DNA from: JAWKOK01 sp963698255
GTDB taxonomy: Bacteria; Chloroflexota; Anaerolineae; Caldilineales; Caldilineaceae
NCBI GenBank assembly: GCA_963698255.1
Contig: CAVOQD010000006.1
Coordinates: 1-64,000, forward strand
DNA: 64,000 nucleotides
Direction: 5' to 3'
Numbering within the stretch: position 1 is the first letter of the stretch; each line of letters opens with the position of its first letter. The notes beneath the pieces were generated by a model that was not told the origin of the DNA, ran no database searches, and was given only the letters and a program-made list of their open reading frames with translations. Below, piece by piece: positions 40,240-50,008 of this stretch. Made by a program: the position numbers and the translations under genes.

Positions 40240-41047
40240 ATGTCTACCCGATCACTAGAATTCCCCCTGGGCGTGGGCCATACGGCCGAGGTCTATCTGT
40301 GGGACGAGGGAACGGTCCTCAAGTTGTTCCATGAAGCGCTATCCGCTGGACGCAATCGAGCGCGAGGCTCGCATTGCGCAGCGTGTGCATGGCGTCGGGC
40401 TGCCCACGCCTGCCGTCATCGGCGGCATCATCGAAGTGAACGGACGTTTTGGGTTGATCTATGAACGGGTTTGGGGTGTTTCGATGTTGGAGACATTGGC
40501 ATCGCAGCCCGAGTCCCTGCTTCGCTACGCCAATCTTCAGGCCGAGCTACAGGTTGACCTGCACAGCCGCACAGGCATCGAGGATGTGCCCAACCAGCAT
40601 GACAAATTGGGGACCACGATCCGGTCGGTGCGCATCCTCACGCCCGATCTGCGCTCGGCCGTGCTGAATCTGCTCGACGGGCTGCCTGAGGGAAATCAAC
40701 TCTGTCACGGCGACTTTCACCCCGGCAATCTGCTGCTCACCGAAGATGGTCCGGTCATTATCGATTGGATGGACGCCACGCTCGGCAATCCAGTGGCCGA
40801 TGTGGCCCGCAGTTCGTTGCTGATGAGCGAGGGCCAACTGCCGGAAGGCGATCCCATGAGCAAGCAACTCGCTCTGTTCCGAGACCAGTTTCACCAGGCC
40901 TATCTGAATCGTTACTTTCAACTGCGGCCCGTCGAGCGGACAGAGTTTGACCGGTGGCGATTGGTCGTTGCCGCTGCCCGGCTGAGTGAGGGCATTCGCG
41001 AAGAGCAAGCGCTGCTCAAGTTGGTCGAGTCAGGTCTCGCGCAATAG
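40240..41047 (+). CDS. Aminoglycoside phosphotransferase (APH)-family kinase-like protein (frameshift)
   Basis: About 268 residues. The start MSTRSLEFPLGVGHTAEVYL follows GAGGAAACG. The frame changes near 40335, just after the ATP-binding VLKLFHE, into DAIEREARIAQRVHGVGLP. The catalytic loop is LCHGDFHPGNLLL and the metal-binding motif VIIDWMDA, as in APH/choline-kinase relatives. These phosphorylate small molecules such as aminoglycosides, choline or sugars; the substrate cannot be assigned. Stands alone, convergent with the MscS gene eight bases downstream. Confidence 0.85.
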
Positions 41048-41054
41048 CCGATTA

Positions 41055-42449
41055 CTATGGGTTCGTGCCGGCCGGCCTGTAGAAACGTCCGACCGGATTC
41101 TGCTGTGCGAGCCACTCCATCTCCGGCGTGGGCTGCTTTGGCAGGTGCAGTTCCATCTCCGGGAACGGCAGCGCGATATCGTGTGCGACAAAGGCGTCCC
41201 ACACCAATAGCCTGATCTCGCTCGACACTTCTGCGTTCAGCATCGGGTTGTCCAGCCAGATGTTGAGCTGATAATTGGCCACGTTGTTTCCGTAGTCCAG
41301 CACAAAGGCGGAGGGGTAGGGGTCTCGAAGCACTTGGGCATGACCCAACGCAGCCTGGATCAGCACACGGATGACATCACGCGGCGGCGTCGCACAGTCG
41401 GTGCTGAAAGCGATGGGGACACGCACCGTTTTGTCGGTGCCCGTATAGGTCTTGAACGAGGATGTGAAGAACATCTGATTGGGAATGACCAGTTCGTCAT
41501 TGTTCTGGGTACGCACGATAGTGGCGCGCATGCGCACATCCTCGACGACGGTGATGTCGTCATCGACCTCGATCACATCGCCGGGATGGAGCGACTGCTC
41601 AAAGAGGAGCAGGATGCCGCTGATCAGGTTGCTCAGGATCTCGCGCAGGCCAAAACCGACGCCGACCGAAAGCCCGCCGGTGATGGCGGCCAGCGTGGTC
41701 GGCCCCAGATGCAATTGGCTGAGCACATAGAGGACACCTACCGAGATCAGGATATAGCGCACCAGCGTCAGTGTCGCCATGATGCCGCCGGGATCGGCGC
41801 GGGTGTAGCGAATGACAAGCTGGTAGGTGAGAACCTGAAAGACGCGGGCCGCGTCAGTCCATAAATAGAGACCAACAGTGGCGATGAAGAACGCCCCCAG
41901 GGTCACCGGACTGCTGAAGACCTCGGTCAACACCGTGTTGCCCAGCGCCTGGAGTTCTGTCAGGTTACCGAGAATCTTCAACGACACGACGGTGACGACC
42001 AGCGGCAGGAAGAGACGGTAGTGGTAGACGCGAATCTGGCGCGGTTCAAACAGCGTGTTGAGAATCGTGACGAACACTTGCAGCGCGACAACGCTCCAGA
42101 TGATCCAGGCGACTTTGCCAAAGAGGCCGGAGGTGATCTGTTGCACATCCAACGAACGCTGGACGACATGGAGCAGCAAGAGCGCGGCCAATGGAAAGGT
42201 GAGTACACGCAACAGGGCGAAGAGAAAACGGAGGATCGGACCGGACTGTATGCCGGCAGTGCGCATTGGCGGTCGCCCGGTGCGCTGGTCCAACAGACGC
42301 CAGGCCTGGTGCGAAACCAACCAGGCCAGGCAGATCACGCCCAGGATGAGCGCCAGTTGAACTTGCACGGCAGGCCGGCCTACAAAGACCCGCAGCTTTC
42401 CCAAAATGACGTATATTTGTAGCGCGTCAGTTGCAATGATCATCTGCAT
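41055..42449 (-). CDS. MscS-family mechanosensitive channel
   Basis: A 464-residue membrane protein with about six helices. The pore helix and beta domain are clear: LAAITGGLSVGVGFGLREIL, NLISGILLLFEQSLHPGDVI and VEDVRMRATIVRTQNNDELV followed by IPN. The extended N-terminus resembles MscS-like proteins of the YnaI/MscM size range. The ATG at 42449, preceded by GGCGAGG, is preferred over an upstream start that would overlap the binding-protein gene. Such channels open under membrane tension and release solutes on osmotic downshock. It is 52 bases after the solute-binding lipoprotein gene. Confidence 0.88.
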   Translation of the reverse strand: MQMIIATDALQIYVILGKLRVFVGRPAVQVQLALILGVICLAWLVSHQAWRLLDQRTGRPPMRTAGIQSGPILRFLFALLRVLTFPLAALLLLHVVQRSLDVQQITSGLFGKVAWIIWSVVALQVFVTILNTLFEPRQIRVYHYRLFLPLVVTVVSLKILGNLTELQALGNTVLTEVFSSPVTLGAFFIATVGLYLWTDAARVFQVLTYQLVIRYTRADPGGIMATLTLVRYILISVGVLYVLSQLHLGPTTLAAITGGLSVGVGFGLREILSNLISGILLLFEQSLHPGDVIEVDDDITVVEDVRMRATIVRTQNNDELVIPNQMFFTSSFKTYTGTDKTVRVPIAFSTDCATPPRDVIRVLIQAALGHAQVLRDPYPSAFVLDYGNNVANYQLNIWLDNPMLNAEVSSEIRLLVWDAFVAHDIALPFPEMELHLPKQPTPEMEWLAQQNPVGRFYRPAGTNP

Positions 42450-42501
42450 GTACCTCGCCTTCTCGAAAACAAAAACTGGTTCCACCGAGATCCGCTGACC
42501 T

Positions 42502-43806
42502 TCAGGGGCTGGTACGTTCCGTCTGACCTTCACCAGCGAGGGTCAACAGGTCCGTGATTCCCGCCTCGTTTTCCAGTCGAAGTTCCTCCTGGATGCGCAA
42601 CACGGCTTCCTCGGGATCCAATACACCTTCCAGTACCTGCGCGTAGACGCCGTCGGCGATGGCGCTGAGCCGCTCCAGGATGGCAATATCCGGCAGCGGC
42701 ACGATAATCGCGGTGGTGCTCTGGCGGACGATTGTCGTCTCTGAGGCGGACAATCGATGATCGTAGCGCACTCGTTGATTGATGGGCACGTGGCCCAGAT
42801 CGCTGCTGGCCAGCCGCCGTTGATGAACCGGGTTGGCGAGGAAAAGCACAAGCTGTAGGGCCAGTTTCTTGCGGGCCGAGATACGGCTCAAGGCCGCGAC
42901 TTCCAGTTCCAAAAACGCGCCTGGGGGCTGGCTTGCCCCATAGAGATCCCCGACAGGCGGCGCTGTGCCATCCGCCTCCGCGGACTCCGGCCCGGCGTTC
43001 AGCGGCAGAAAGGCCACGCCGACCACATCTTCGCCGAGCCGTTCTCGAAGTTGGGGCAGCCGGATCGATTCGCCGATGTAGAACGTTGCACGTCCGTCGG
43101 CGAACAGCGCATAGAGTTCCTCCGAATCGTCGCTCAGGATCATGTTCGGCTCCTTCTGAGCACGCTGGAGCCATTGGAGCCATTCGCTCACGCCATCTGT
43201 GATGCTGATCTGCGAACCGTCCATAGCGATCTCTCCACCGAAGCCGCGTATTCCCCAAAATGAATGTTGAAAACCGGCAGGAAAAGCGAAAATCTGACCT
43301 GCCCTGGCGACATCCAGCACCTCCGGCAGGGTCTGCGGAGCCTGATCAGCACTCTTTTTGTTATAGAAGAGTACCTGGGTGTAGGCGGCGATGGGCAGAC
43401 CGTAGAGGGCTTCTCTCGCTCGCATGGCATCGACCGTGCGGCTGGGCAGGTCGGATACGTCGGGCTCATAGCGAGCCAGATCGACCAGGAGGTTTCGCCC
43501 TGCAAGCTCGCGCACCATGGCCGGTGTGACGCCCACAATCAGGTCCGGTCCCAGGCCGGCTGCGGCCTGGTCCGTAAAACGGTCCAGCAGTTCATCCTCG
43601 GGCACATATTCGCTGACGATGGCAACGCCGGGGTTGACTTCGCTGAACGAATTGAGTGAAGTCGTCAACATGTCGCCGTGGGCGTCCGGCCACATATGCC
43701 AGACCAGCAACGTCCCCTGTAGTTCCTGCTCGCCATCGGATCGAGTGCAACCTGCCAACAGCAGCAGCACAAAACAGAGGAACGACCATTTACAGAGTTG
43801 TTTCAC
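42502..43806 (-). CDS. Extracellular solute-binding lipoprotein, family 1 (sugar type)
   Basis: An intact 434-residue lipoprotein with a signal peptide ending LLLLAGC. The core fits family 1 binding proteins: LLVWHMWPDAHGDMLTTSL, DLIVGVTPAMVRELA, LYGLPIAAYTQVLFYNKK, and ADGRATFYIGESI. The C-terminus is helical. Usual partners are CUT1 permeases, but none is adjacent; the downstream neighbour is a MscS channel, an unusual pairing. The protein may be an orphan receptor or serve a transporter elsewhere, possibly powered by the MalK-type ATPase at 14093-15254. Confidence 0.87.
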   Translation of the reverse strand: MKQLCKWSFLCFVLLLLAGCTRSDGEQELQGTLLVWHMWPDAHGDMLTTSLNSFSEVNPGVAIVSEYVPEDELLDRFTDQAAAGLGPDLIVGVTPAMVRELAGRNLLVDLARYEPDVSDLPSRTVDAMRAREALYGLPIAAYTQVLFYNKKSADQAPQTLPEVLDVARAGQIFAFPAGFQHSFWGIRGFGGEIAMDGSQISITDGVSEWLQWLQRAQKEPNMILSDDSEELYALFADGRATFYIGESIRLPQLRERLGEDVVGVAFLPLNAGPESAEADGTAPPVGDLYGASQPPGAFLELEVAALSRISARKKLALQLVLFLANPVHQRRLASSDLGHVPINQRVRYDHRLSASETTIVRQSTTAIIVPLPDIAILERLSAIADGVYAQVLEGVLDPEEAVLRIQEELRLENEAGITDLLTLAGEGQTERTSP

Positions 43807-44285
43807 GTTTCACCTCCCAAGCGAAAACGCTTTCCCGGCGGTCAGAGACTGCCAAGCGTAGATGAAGGCATATCCCAGTGCGGCAGTGTGGAGATCAGTG
43901 TGGAGAGCAGATGGAGCATGGGCGGCATGCGCTATCGTGTCGCGCATAGTCCGAGGACACGCAATATCGGTTCGAGGGCTGCCGGCGTTGGGACCATTGA
44001 GGCCCGCTTGCGAAGAGTATTCAGTGGTCCGGCACCGAAAGGACGATCTGCACGAAGATTCGGTTTCCGGCGTTGGCCTCGCTTCAGCCACGCCAGGCCA
44101 ACGCTGGACACACAGCAAGCCTTCGCAACTTCAACGTATCCCACGCGTGCGAGATACGAAGGAAGCGAGTCTGGAAAGAGAATGGCGTCGGTTTGGTCCG
44201 ACGCTCACTTCGTGCAATGAGAATTTTCGGCCGCGATGGTATACTACGGCCTGTTTGAAGCTCGTGTTGACCGAATGAACTGCAA
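43807..44285. other. Intergenic region with a perfect 10-bp inverted repeat
   Basis: About 480 bases between divergent genes. GCGTTGGCCT (44070-44079) and AGGCCAACGC (44095-44104) form a perfect 10-bp stem with a 15-base loop. No convincing gene is seen. Promoters of both neighbours should be here. Confidence 0.5.
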
Positions 44286-45236
44286 TTGTGGAATGAGACG
44301 AGGAATGAAATCGAACGAGGCACCCATGACTCCAGTGTCGCTAGAACAGATCGTGAGCCCAACAGCCCTATCCGGACTTCTGCCGATTGGTGGCCCATGG
44401 GCGAGGAATTTCTGACCTTCATGTCGACCGCAATTGTGGGCGAGTGGCGGAGGCTCGGCAATGAATCAGCGAGCGATGTCAAGAAGTATGTGACGGACTA
44501 CATCGACGTCGTCTATGGCGCTACAGCGCGCCCGCGTCTGGTCGACGATTTTGTGCAGGCGACGGCGTTGGCGACCATCCGCTCGGGTGAATTTGATGCG
44601 CTTTCCTATGGCTTCTACGTTCGGCATTTGAGATCCTGGCAGCGTCGGGGCAAAGCGGCTGGCAACTCGGCTGTCGAACGCCATGAGTTCTGCCGTCGTG
44701 TGGGCAAGCGTGTCTACGGTGCGCTGGAGACCCATCTCGGCTTCGATCTGCCGGACCGACTGATAACGGTCAACGACCTGAATCAGGCCAAAGACGCCAT
44801 CAACACAATCGGCGACTTTCTGAAGCAACAAGGCTATCTGCGCGATCACTTCGCCTTCCGCTTCGATGTGCAGGCGGAACACGAGGGCGAAAGTATAGAG
44901 CAGTCCGAGTCGAGTTTCTTGCAGAGGATCATCATCGGCGAGACCGGCTACGCGCTCTACGAGATGGGCTATCCGGCCATCCTGCCCTCGGCCGTCTATC
45001 TCTACCACACCATGGGCGAGGCCCAGCACCACTCGTCACGCATCATCGAGGACTTCTTCGGGGCCATCGGCTACAGAGCCAGCGAGACCGACGACTTCGA
45101 CCCCACCGGCTATCCCTCGGACATGGTTGTGGAGTTGTGGGAGATTCGCCAGGCAATCTCTAGCCATCCAGTTCAATCGTCAAGTCAGTCAATTTGGGCG
45201 CCGCATGGGAGACGGCATGGCGCACTTCCTGTTTGA
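44286..45236 (+). CDS. Hypothetical protein, about 300 residues
   Basis: A soluble, mostly helical protein I do not recognise. Conserved-looking blocks are EMGYPAILPSAVYLYHTMGE followed by AQHHSSRIIEDFF, and DRLITVNDLNQAKDAIN. No signal peptide or clear catalytic motif; the His pair in EAQHHSS might bind a metal. The start is uncertain: a frame beginning MTPVSLEQIVSPTALSG at 44326 with a better ribosome site would join by one base near 44400. The 3' end is also uncertain: in another frame a stop at 45161-45163 coincides with the stop of the convergent CDF gene, so the 77-base overlap may come from an indel. Confidence 0.6.
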   Translation: MWNETRNEIERGTHDSSVARTDREPNSPIRTSADWWPMGEEFLTFMSTAIVGEWRRLGNESASDVKKYVTDYIDVVYGATARPRLVDDFVQATALATIRSGEFDALSYGFYVRHLRSWQRRGKAAGNSAVERHEFCRRVGKRVYGALETHLGFDLPDRLITVNDLNQAKDAINTIGDFLKQQGYLRDHFAFRFDVQAEHEGESIEQSESSFLQRIIIGETGYALYEMGYPAILPSAVYLYHTMGEAQHHSSRIIEDFFGAIGYRASETDDFDPTGYPSDMVVELWEIRQAISSHPVQSSSQSIWAPHGRRHGALPV

Positions 45237-46167
45237 CGCGCCGGCTGTCAGCCGGCAGCGACAATGACAGACGCACATCGCCCTGCAGTTGATGGCCGAG
45301 CCAGCGCAGGCGCAGCCGTTCGACCGACGCCACCGCGGGGTGATCGACAATGGCCGCTTCCACTTGGTCGACGATCTGCGGGTCGACCCCATCCATCAAG
45401 CCGCCGCCAGATCCGTTTGCGTGGCATCCCAGGTGATGAAAAGAATGGCCACGCCGATCAGCAGACCGATGATGGGATCCGCCAGCGGAAACCCCAGCCA
45501 CGAGCCGATGGCGGCCAGCAACACGGCCAACGAGGTCAACCCGTCCGTGCGCGCATGCAGACCATCGGCGATCAGCGCCTCCGAGCCGATGCGATTGCCG
45601 ACCCGAATCTGCATGACGGCCACGGCTTCATTGCCCAGAAAGCCGATGATGGCGGCCGCCGCCACCCAGCCCAGATTGGTCAACGGCTGCGGATCGAGGA
45701 AGCGCTGGAACGACTCCCAGAAGATGATGCCGGCGCTGACGAGAATGGAGAGCACGATGAAAATGCCGGCAATGTCCTCGGCGCGGCCGTAGCCGTAGGT
45801 GTAGCGTCGCGTGGCTACCTTGCGGGCCAGATAGAAGGCGATCAGCAGCGGGATCGAGTTCAGACCATCGCCGATGTTGTGGGCCGTGTCGGCCAACAGC
45901 GCCACGCTGCCGCTGGCAAAAACGATGGCCAGTTGCAGCACCGACGTGACGGTCAGCGCGCCCAGAGCCAGCCAGACGGTGCGGATCCCGGCCTCGTTGT
46001 CGGCGAAGGCACGGTCTGCGGCCAGGTCGCTGTGATCGTGGCTATGCGGGTGCAACAATTCGGCGAAGAAGCCGCGTATCCCCGTCTCATGTGAATGTTC
46101 GTGACCCGCATCATGACTGTGAGTATGGCCGTCTCCATCGTGATGATGGTGAGGTATGTGTGCTCAT
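45160..46167 (-). CDS. CDF-family cation efflux protein with His-rich N-terminus (frameshifts)
   Basis: About 335 residues. The start MSTHT at ATG 46167 leads, after one base, into a His-rich tail (HHHHDGDGHTHSHD, GHEHSHE), then six helices. Metal site motifs are LLADTAHNIGDG and GLHARTDGLTSLAV, as in CzcD/ZitB exporters (HxxxD pairs). The C-terminal cytoplasmic domain (LRLRWLGHQLQGDVRLSLSL) is in a further frame after about 45405. These antiporters export Zn, Co, Cd or related ions in exchange for protons. It is divergent from a TetR gene, which probably controls it. Confidence 0.88.
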
Positions 46168-46184
46168 GGTCTGTTCCAAGAAAT

Positions 46185-46293
46185 CAAACAGTTTGTAGTT
46201 TATACGAACATTTTGTACGATAATAGTGTATGATGCTGGGCAGTGGTCGTCAACAGACAATGTCACGTGGTTGTTCGAAACCGAACAGTTTGT
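46185..46293. promoter_or_regulatory. Divergent control region between CDF exporter and TetR regulator, with repeated AACAGTTTGT
   Basis: The 163-base gap holds AACAGTTTGT twice (from 46187 within the palindrome CAAACAGTTTG, and from 46284), 97 bases apart, each near one of the two genes. TATACGAACATTTTGTACGATA between them is also partly symmetric and A/T-rich. These are good candidates for operators of the adjacent TetR-type repressor. Confidence 0.45.
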
Positions 46294-46330
46294 GGGGATT
46301 GTACGGAAAAGGCGTTGCAGAGAGGAAGCT

Positions 46331-46913
46331 ATGGAGAGCGAGACAAACGACCGGCGTGTACAACGCACGCGCCGAGCGCTGCACGAGGCGCTCATGGAAC
46401 TCGTGCTGGAAAAGCGCTACGACAAGATCACGGTGCAGGATATCATCGACCGGGCCGATGTGGGGCGGTCGACCTTCTACGCCCACTTTCTGGACAAGGA
46501 TGACCTGTTGGTGCAGGGCGTGGCGATGTTCTCCGATCACCTGGAGGCCCACCTTGAGACCTCAGGCCATCACGAGGCGGAGCCGGGTCATGTGTTGCAC
46601 AGTCTCACCTTCTTCCGCCACGCCGACATGCACCACGATCTCTACAAAGCGATGCAGGAAGGCGGCGGCGCTGACGTGATTATGGATGCCGCCCGCCGGC
46701 ACCTGAGCGCGGATATCGAGAATCACCTGGCGGCGCTCTTTCCCAACGGGAACGGAGGTCAAGATCCCCGCGCCGGTGATCACCAACTTCCTGGCGGGAG
46801 CCATGTTGTCGGTGCTGCTGTGGTGGCTCAACGAGGATCGACCCTGTTCGCCGGAGGAGATCGATGTCATGTTTCAGCGGCTGGCGATGAGCGGCGTGGA
46901 AGGGCTGTTATGA
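46331..46913 (+). CDS. TetR/AcrR-family transcriptional regulator (frameshift)
   Basis: About 194 residues from the ATG at 46331, preceded by AGAGAGGAAG. The N-terminal helix-turn-helix is typical: RVQRTRRALHEALMELVLEK, RYDKITVQDIIDRADVGRS and TFYAHFLDKDDLL. The ligand domain is helical; after a single base near 46755 it continues as TEVKIPAPVITNFLAGAMLS and VLLWWLNEDRP, the TetR_C form common in low-similarity regulators. Probably represses the divergent metal exporter, its ligand then being a metal or a co-exported compound; this is inference from position. Confidence 0.86.
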
Positions 46914-48596
46914 ATCGATTTGTCAACCGAATACGGCGTCGCAGGTTCAGCGTCGTCTCCGAGTAGCGGAGCTTCTCCGACACAAACGCCCTGGTCACGT
47001 CCAGCATGGAATTGTCGCCGAAGAAGTGTTGCTTGTACGTTCCACTGCCCATGAAGCCGCCTTCGCGCTTCAGCAGCCCAGGCCGCAGCTTGTTGGCCGG
47101 CAGGGAGTTCACGCCGTCGAGCACGGCGGTGAACGGTTTGGGCATCCAGTTGACGGATCGGAAGATGGCGTCGATCTCGGCCACCGCCCACGTGACCGAC
47201 TCCTCGTTTTCCATGTCGGTGGCCTCGACGATGCTGTCCACCAGGTAGGCAATCGCATCGAATTCGCGATAGCCGCCGCCGGCCAACTTCAGACAGGCAA
47301 CTTTGTCGTAGTATTGGGCACGGCTGGCTGCCTGCAAACGCGAACTGCTCAGCTTGACCAACTCGGTGTACGCGCCCAGCAGCCACATCACCGTGTAGAC
47401 CGACCAGAGCCGATAGTCGGCAAAGGACTTGTAGGCGTTGGCGATCAGCCGGTCGTTGGTGCGGTTGAAGGCCTGGGTCGTCTCCTCAAGCGCGGCAAAG
47501 CGCTGGGCAGCGTAGTCGCCGGTCTCAGCCGCATCGATCAGCAGATTGGCCAACACGGATGTGGCCATCAGCGAGGCGTAGAGTCCCTTGGAAAAGAGCG
47601 GATCGATGAAGCCGGCGGCATGGCCCAGCAGGGCGAAGCGGTCGCCGACCACGCGCGACGAGCCATACTGAATGCGTCCGCTACGTGTCCACGGACGCAC
47701 GGCTTTGGCCGAGGCGAACTGAGCGGCGATGCTGGGGAAGCGCTGGATGAACTCGGTAAACTCCTCTTCGGGCGTCAGTTCGGTCTTCATGGGATGAACC
47801 CGCGGATCCAGCATCAGGCCGACGCTGCAGAGCGGATTGGTCGACCGGGCGTGGTTGTTGAAGGGGATCACCCAGAGCCAGCCGCCCTCGAAGACATGGT
47901 GCAGCGTGCCCTCGGAGACGCCGAAGGGGACGCCATATTGTTTCCGGCTGGCGCCCACGGCGTGGAAGTCGGGCACGTCGATCATGTGGGTGAAGAGGCC
48001 GCGCGAGTGGGTGCGCTGATCGAAGGTGCGCAGGTCGTACTTGTCGGCCAGAATCGAGCGAAAGCCGCCGGCATCCACGACGTATTTGGCCGCTATCGTC
48101 TCGCCCTTGGCGGTCTTGACACGCACGCCATGTTCGTCGATCTCCACATCTTCGATGAAGGTCTCCTGGCGCACGGTTGCTCCGTAGGAGATGGCCGTGC
48201 TCATCAGAAAATAGTCGCTGTCCTGCCGGTAGAGATGCAACTCGTGGCCGTGAGGCTGTTTGGGGATGACCGCTTGCAGCGTGCAATCCAGGTCATGCGG
48301 GCGGCCCTCGATGTGGTGCAGATAGCAGAAGTGGCGCTTCACGCCGTGAGACGTACCGATGGTCGAGAAGTAGTTCTCCGAACTGAAGTAGGCCAGTTCG
48401 GGCACATCGTAGATCTCGGCCATGGCGCGCAGCGTCTCCGACGTCTCCAGGATCATCGACTCGCCGATGGCGAAGCGCGGGTGGGACTTGCCCTCGAAGA
48501 GGATGACGCGCTGGCCCTGCTTCGCCAGGATCGCGCCCAAGGCGGAACCGGCAATGCCGGTGCCAATGATTGCTACATCGTACGATTCAGACGCAT
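46867..48596 (-). CDS. Flavin-dependent halogenase-like oxidoreductase
   Basis: About 575 residues. The FAD fold starts DVAIIGTGIAGSALGAILAK; ATG at 48596 reaches it by one base change. Halogenase features are present: RFAIGESMILE, the WxWxIP motif in GGWLWVIPFNNH (which blocks monooxygenase chemistry in halogenases), and the FxPxFSxG-type segment GFIDPLFSKGLYAS. Tryptophan halogenases and relatives chlorinate or brominate aromatic substrates with FADH2 and O2. No biosynthetic cluster is nearby, so the substrate is open; a reductase or hydroxylase of the same superfamily is the alternative. Its 3' end overlaps the convergent TetR gene by about 47 bases, perhaps because of an indel. Confidence 0.77.
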
Positions 48597-48675
48597 TGAT
48601 TCACTTGATTAGTCTGCCCTTCCGGGATGACGGATGATTGCACGACAATCGACCGATTCATGCCATCTATCCAAG

Positions 48676-48822
48676 CTAGCGGCCTGTCGGAGTGACAGGA
48701 AATGGGACGCGGATTACGCGGATCTTGGCGGATAGAGGCGGATTTCTCACGATATATCCGCGGAAATCAGTCAGATCAGCGTGATCCGCGTCCTATCGGT
48801 TTCCTCTCTGATAATCTGCTAG
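48676..48822. repeat. CTAGCAG-family palindromic element (copy 1)
   Basis: 147 bases beginning CTAGCGGCCTGTCGGAGTGA and ending ATAATCTGCTAG. The left end resembles the complement of the right end of the element at 54541-54690 (ATGGGACGCGGAT block), and the right half (GATCAGCGTGATCCGCGTCC) resembles that at 49901. The remaining part of the 48597-48917 gap shows nothing else. Confidence 0.8.
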
Positions 48823-48917
48823 GGCCATGACTGCGAAGAGACCGGATTCTTGGTGTAACAGTCGGTATCAATCAGTTTGACCGATAATCGTCATAACTGC
48901 TGTAAGCCGGATAACGG

Positions 48918-49865
48918 TCAGAGCGTGTGCGCGATGCCGAAGGGAAGTCCGTGCTGCTCGGCATAGGCCGGCAGTTCGCGCAGCGTGCGCTGAAGCAAGT
49001 CGCTGGGAATGCCATCTAGGCGGGCATGGCAGGCCAGCAGAGCCTGTCGTACCCTCTGAGTATTCTGCCCCTGATGCTCGGCCATGCAGACGATGCCGGG
49101 GCCGACAAGATCGCCATGGGGCAGGCCCTTGCCCATCACATTCTCGACCGAGTAGGCGAAGTAGTGTTCGCTGCCCTCCTCCGGCCGCGAGTGGCCGATC
49201 TGGTTGCAGAGCTGCACCTCCAACACCAGACAGTCGAGCAGTTGCTTCAACCCCTCACGGTCGCCGTGTCCAGCTGCCTCGGCACAGTCCAATGCGGCGT
49301 TCAGCAGCACTTGAGCAGCGTCGTATACCCAGGGAATGAACGACATGCCCGCGGGGTTGCGTCCCTCTTCCTCGGCGAAACGCCAATCCCAGGATCCGGT
49401 GGCGATGGAGAGGACATCGCAGATGCCCGCGGCCCGCAGCGGCGGCGGCGCCTGGGCCAACACATCGAAGTCAACGATGACGCGATCCGGCGGCTTGGTC
49501 TCGATATAGCGAACGCACCCGTCGCGCCGGAAGCCCGACGCCCAGGTAAAGAAGGCGTTGACCGACAAGGCTGTGGGCAGACAGACCAGCGGCAACCCGG
49601 ACCGAGCGGCCAAGTATTTGGCCGCATCGGTGGCGAGTCCGCCACCGACGGCGTAGATGACCTCACCCTGCACCAAGTTGACCAGAGTATTCCAATCAGC
49701 GATCGTTGCCTCCAGCGGTTCGATTCGAGAGGTGATGGTCAAAGGCGGGAGAAGCGATTCAACAGCGTTGAAGGCCGGTCCGCTGAAGACCAGCGCAACG
49801 TCCATATCCTCTTCGATGGTAGAAAAGGGCATCAGATCGATGGTGGGAACTGGCCAGATACGCAT
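48918..49865 (-). CDS. sn-Glycerol-1-phosphate dehydrogenase-like (AraM/iron-containing alcohol dehydrogenase superfamily)
   Basis: A 315-residue enzyme from ATG 49865, which has AGGAGG seven bases upstream. NAD binding is seen in EVIYAVGGGLATDAAKYLAA. Metal ligands fit the G1PDH/AraM group: Asp in GICDVLSIATG, His in GSEHYFAYSVE and His in GLPHGDLVGPG. G1PDH makes sn-glycerol-1-phosphate from dihydroxyacetone phosphate, the archaeal lipid precursor; bacterial AraM homologues make it for other glycerol lipids. It could also be a related polyol dehydrogenase. Followed by the aldo/keto reductase gene upstream on the same strand, separated by a repeat. Confidence 0.75.
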   Translation of the reverse strand: MRIWPVPTIDLMPFSTIEEDMDVALVFSGPAFNAVESLLPPLTITSRIEPLEATIADWNTLVNLVQGEVIYAVGGGLATDAAKYLAARSGLPLVCLPTALSVNAFFTWASGFRRDGCVRYIETKPPDRVIVDFDVLAQAPPPLRAAGICDVLSIATGSWDWRFAEEEGRNPAGMSFIPWVYDAAQVLLNAALDCAEAAGHGDREGLKQLLDCLVLEVQLCNQIGHSRPEEGSEHYFAYSVENVMGKGLPHGDLVGPGIVCMAEHQGQNTQRVRQALLACHARLDGIPSDLLQRTLRELPAYAEQHGLPFGIAHTL

Positions 49866-49900
49866 ACTGGCCTCCTTTCTTGGTCTGGTCGATGCCAATT

Positions 49901-50008
49901 TGCACGGATCTGGGCGGATAAGGACGAATTTCTCTTGATTTATCCGTGAGAATCAGTCAAATCAGCGTCATCCGTGTCCCATCGGTTTTCTTTCCGACAG
50001 GCTGCTAG
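49901..50008. repeat. CTAGCAG-family palindromic element (copy 2)
   Basis: Contains ATTTATCCGTGAGAATCAG, TCAAATCAGCGTCATCCGTG and the end TTTCCGACAGGCTGCTAG. The left outer end is missing compared with the copies at 48676 and 54541. The terminal CTAG supplies the stop codon of the aldo/keto reductase gene. Confidence 0.8.

Noticed and set aside
40240..41047. Aminoglycoside resistance gene
   Set aside because: Only the general APH kinase fold is shown; nothing links it to a resistance subfamily or a mobile element.
44070..44104. Rho-independent terminator
   Set aside because: The 10-bp stem is perfect, but the loop is 15 bases and no T run follows on either strand, and it lies upstream of both neighbouring genes.
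47026..48612. Plus-strand open frame of 528 codons opposite the halogenase-like gene
   Set aside because: Though as long as the real gene, its product lacks any motif, while the minus frame has FAD and halogenase motifs.
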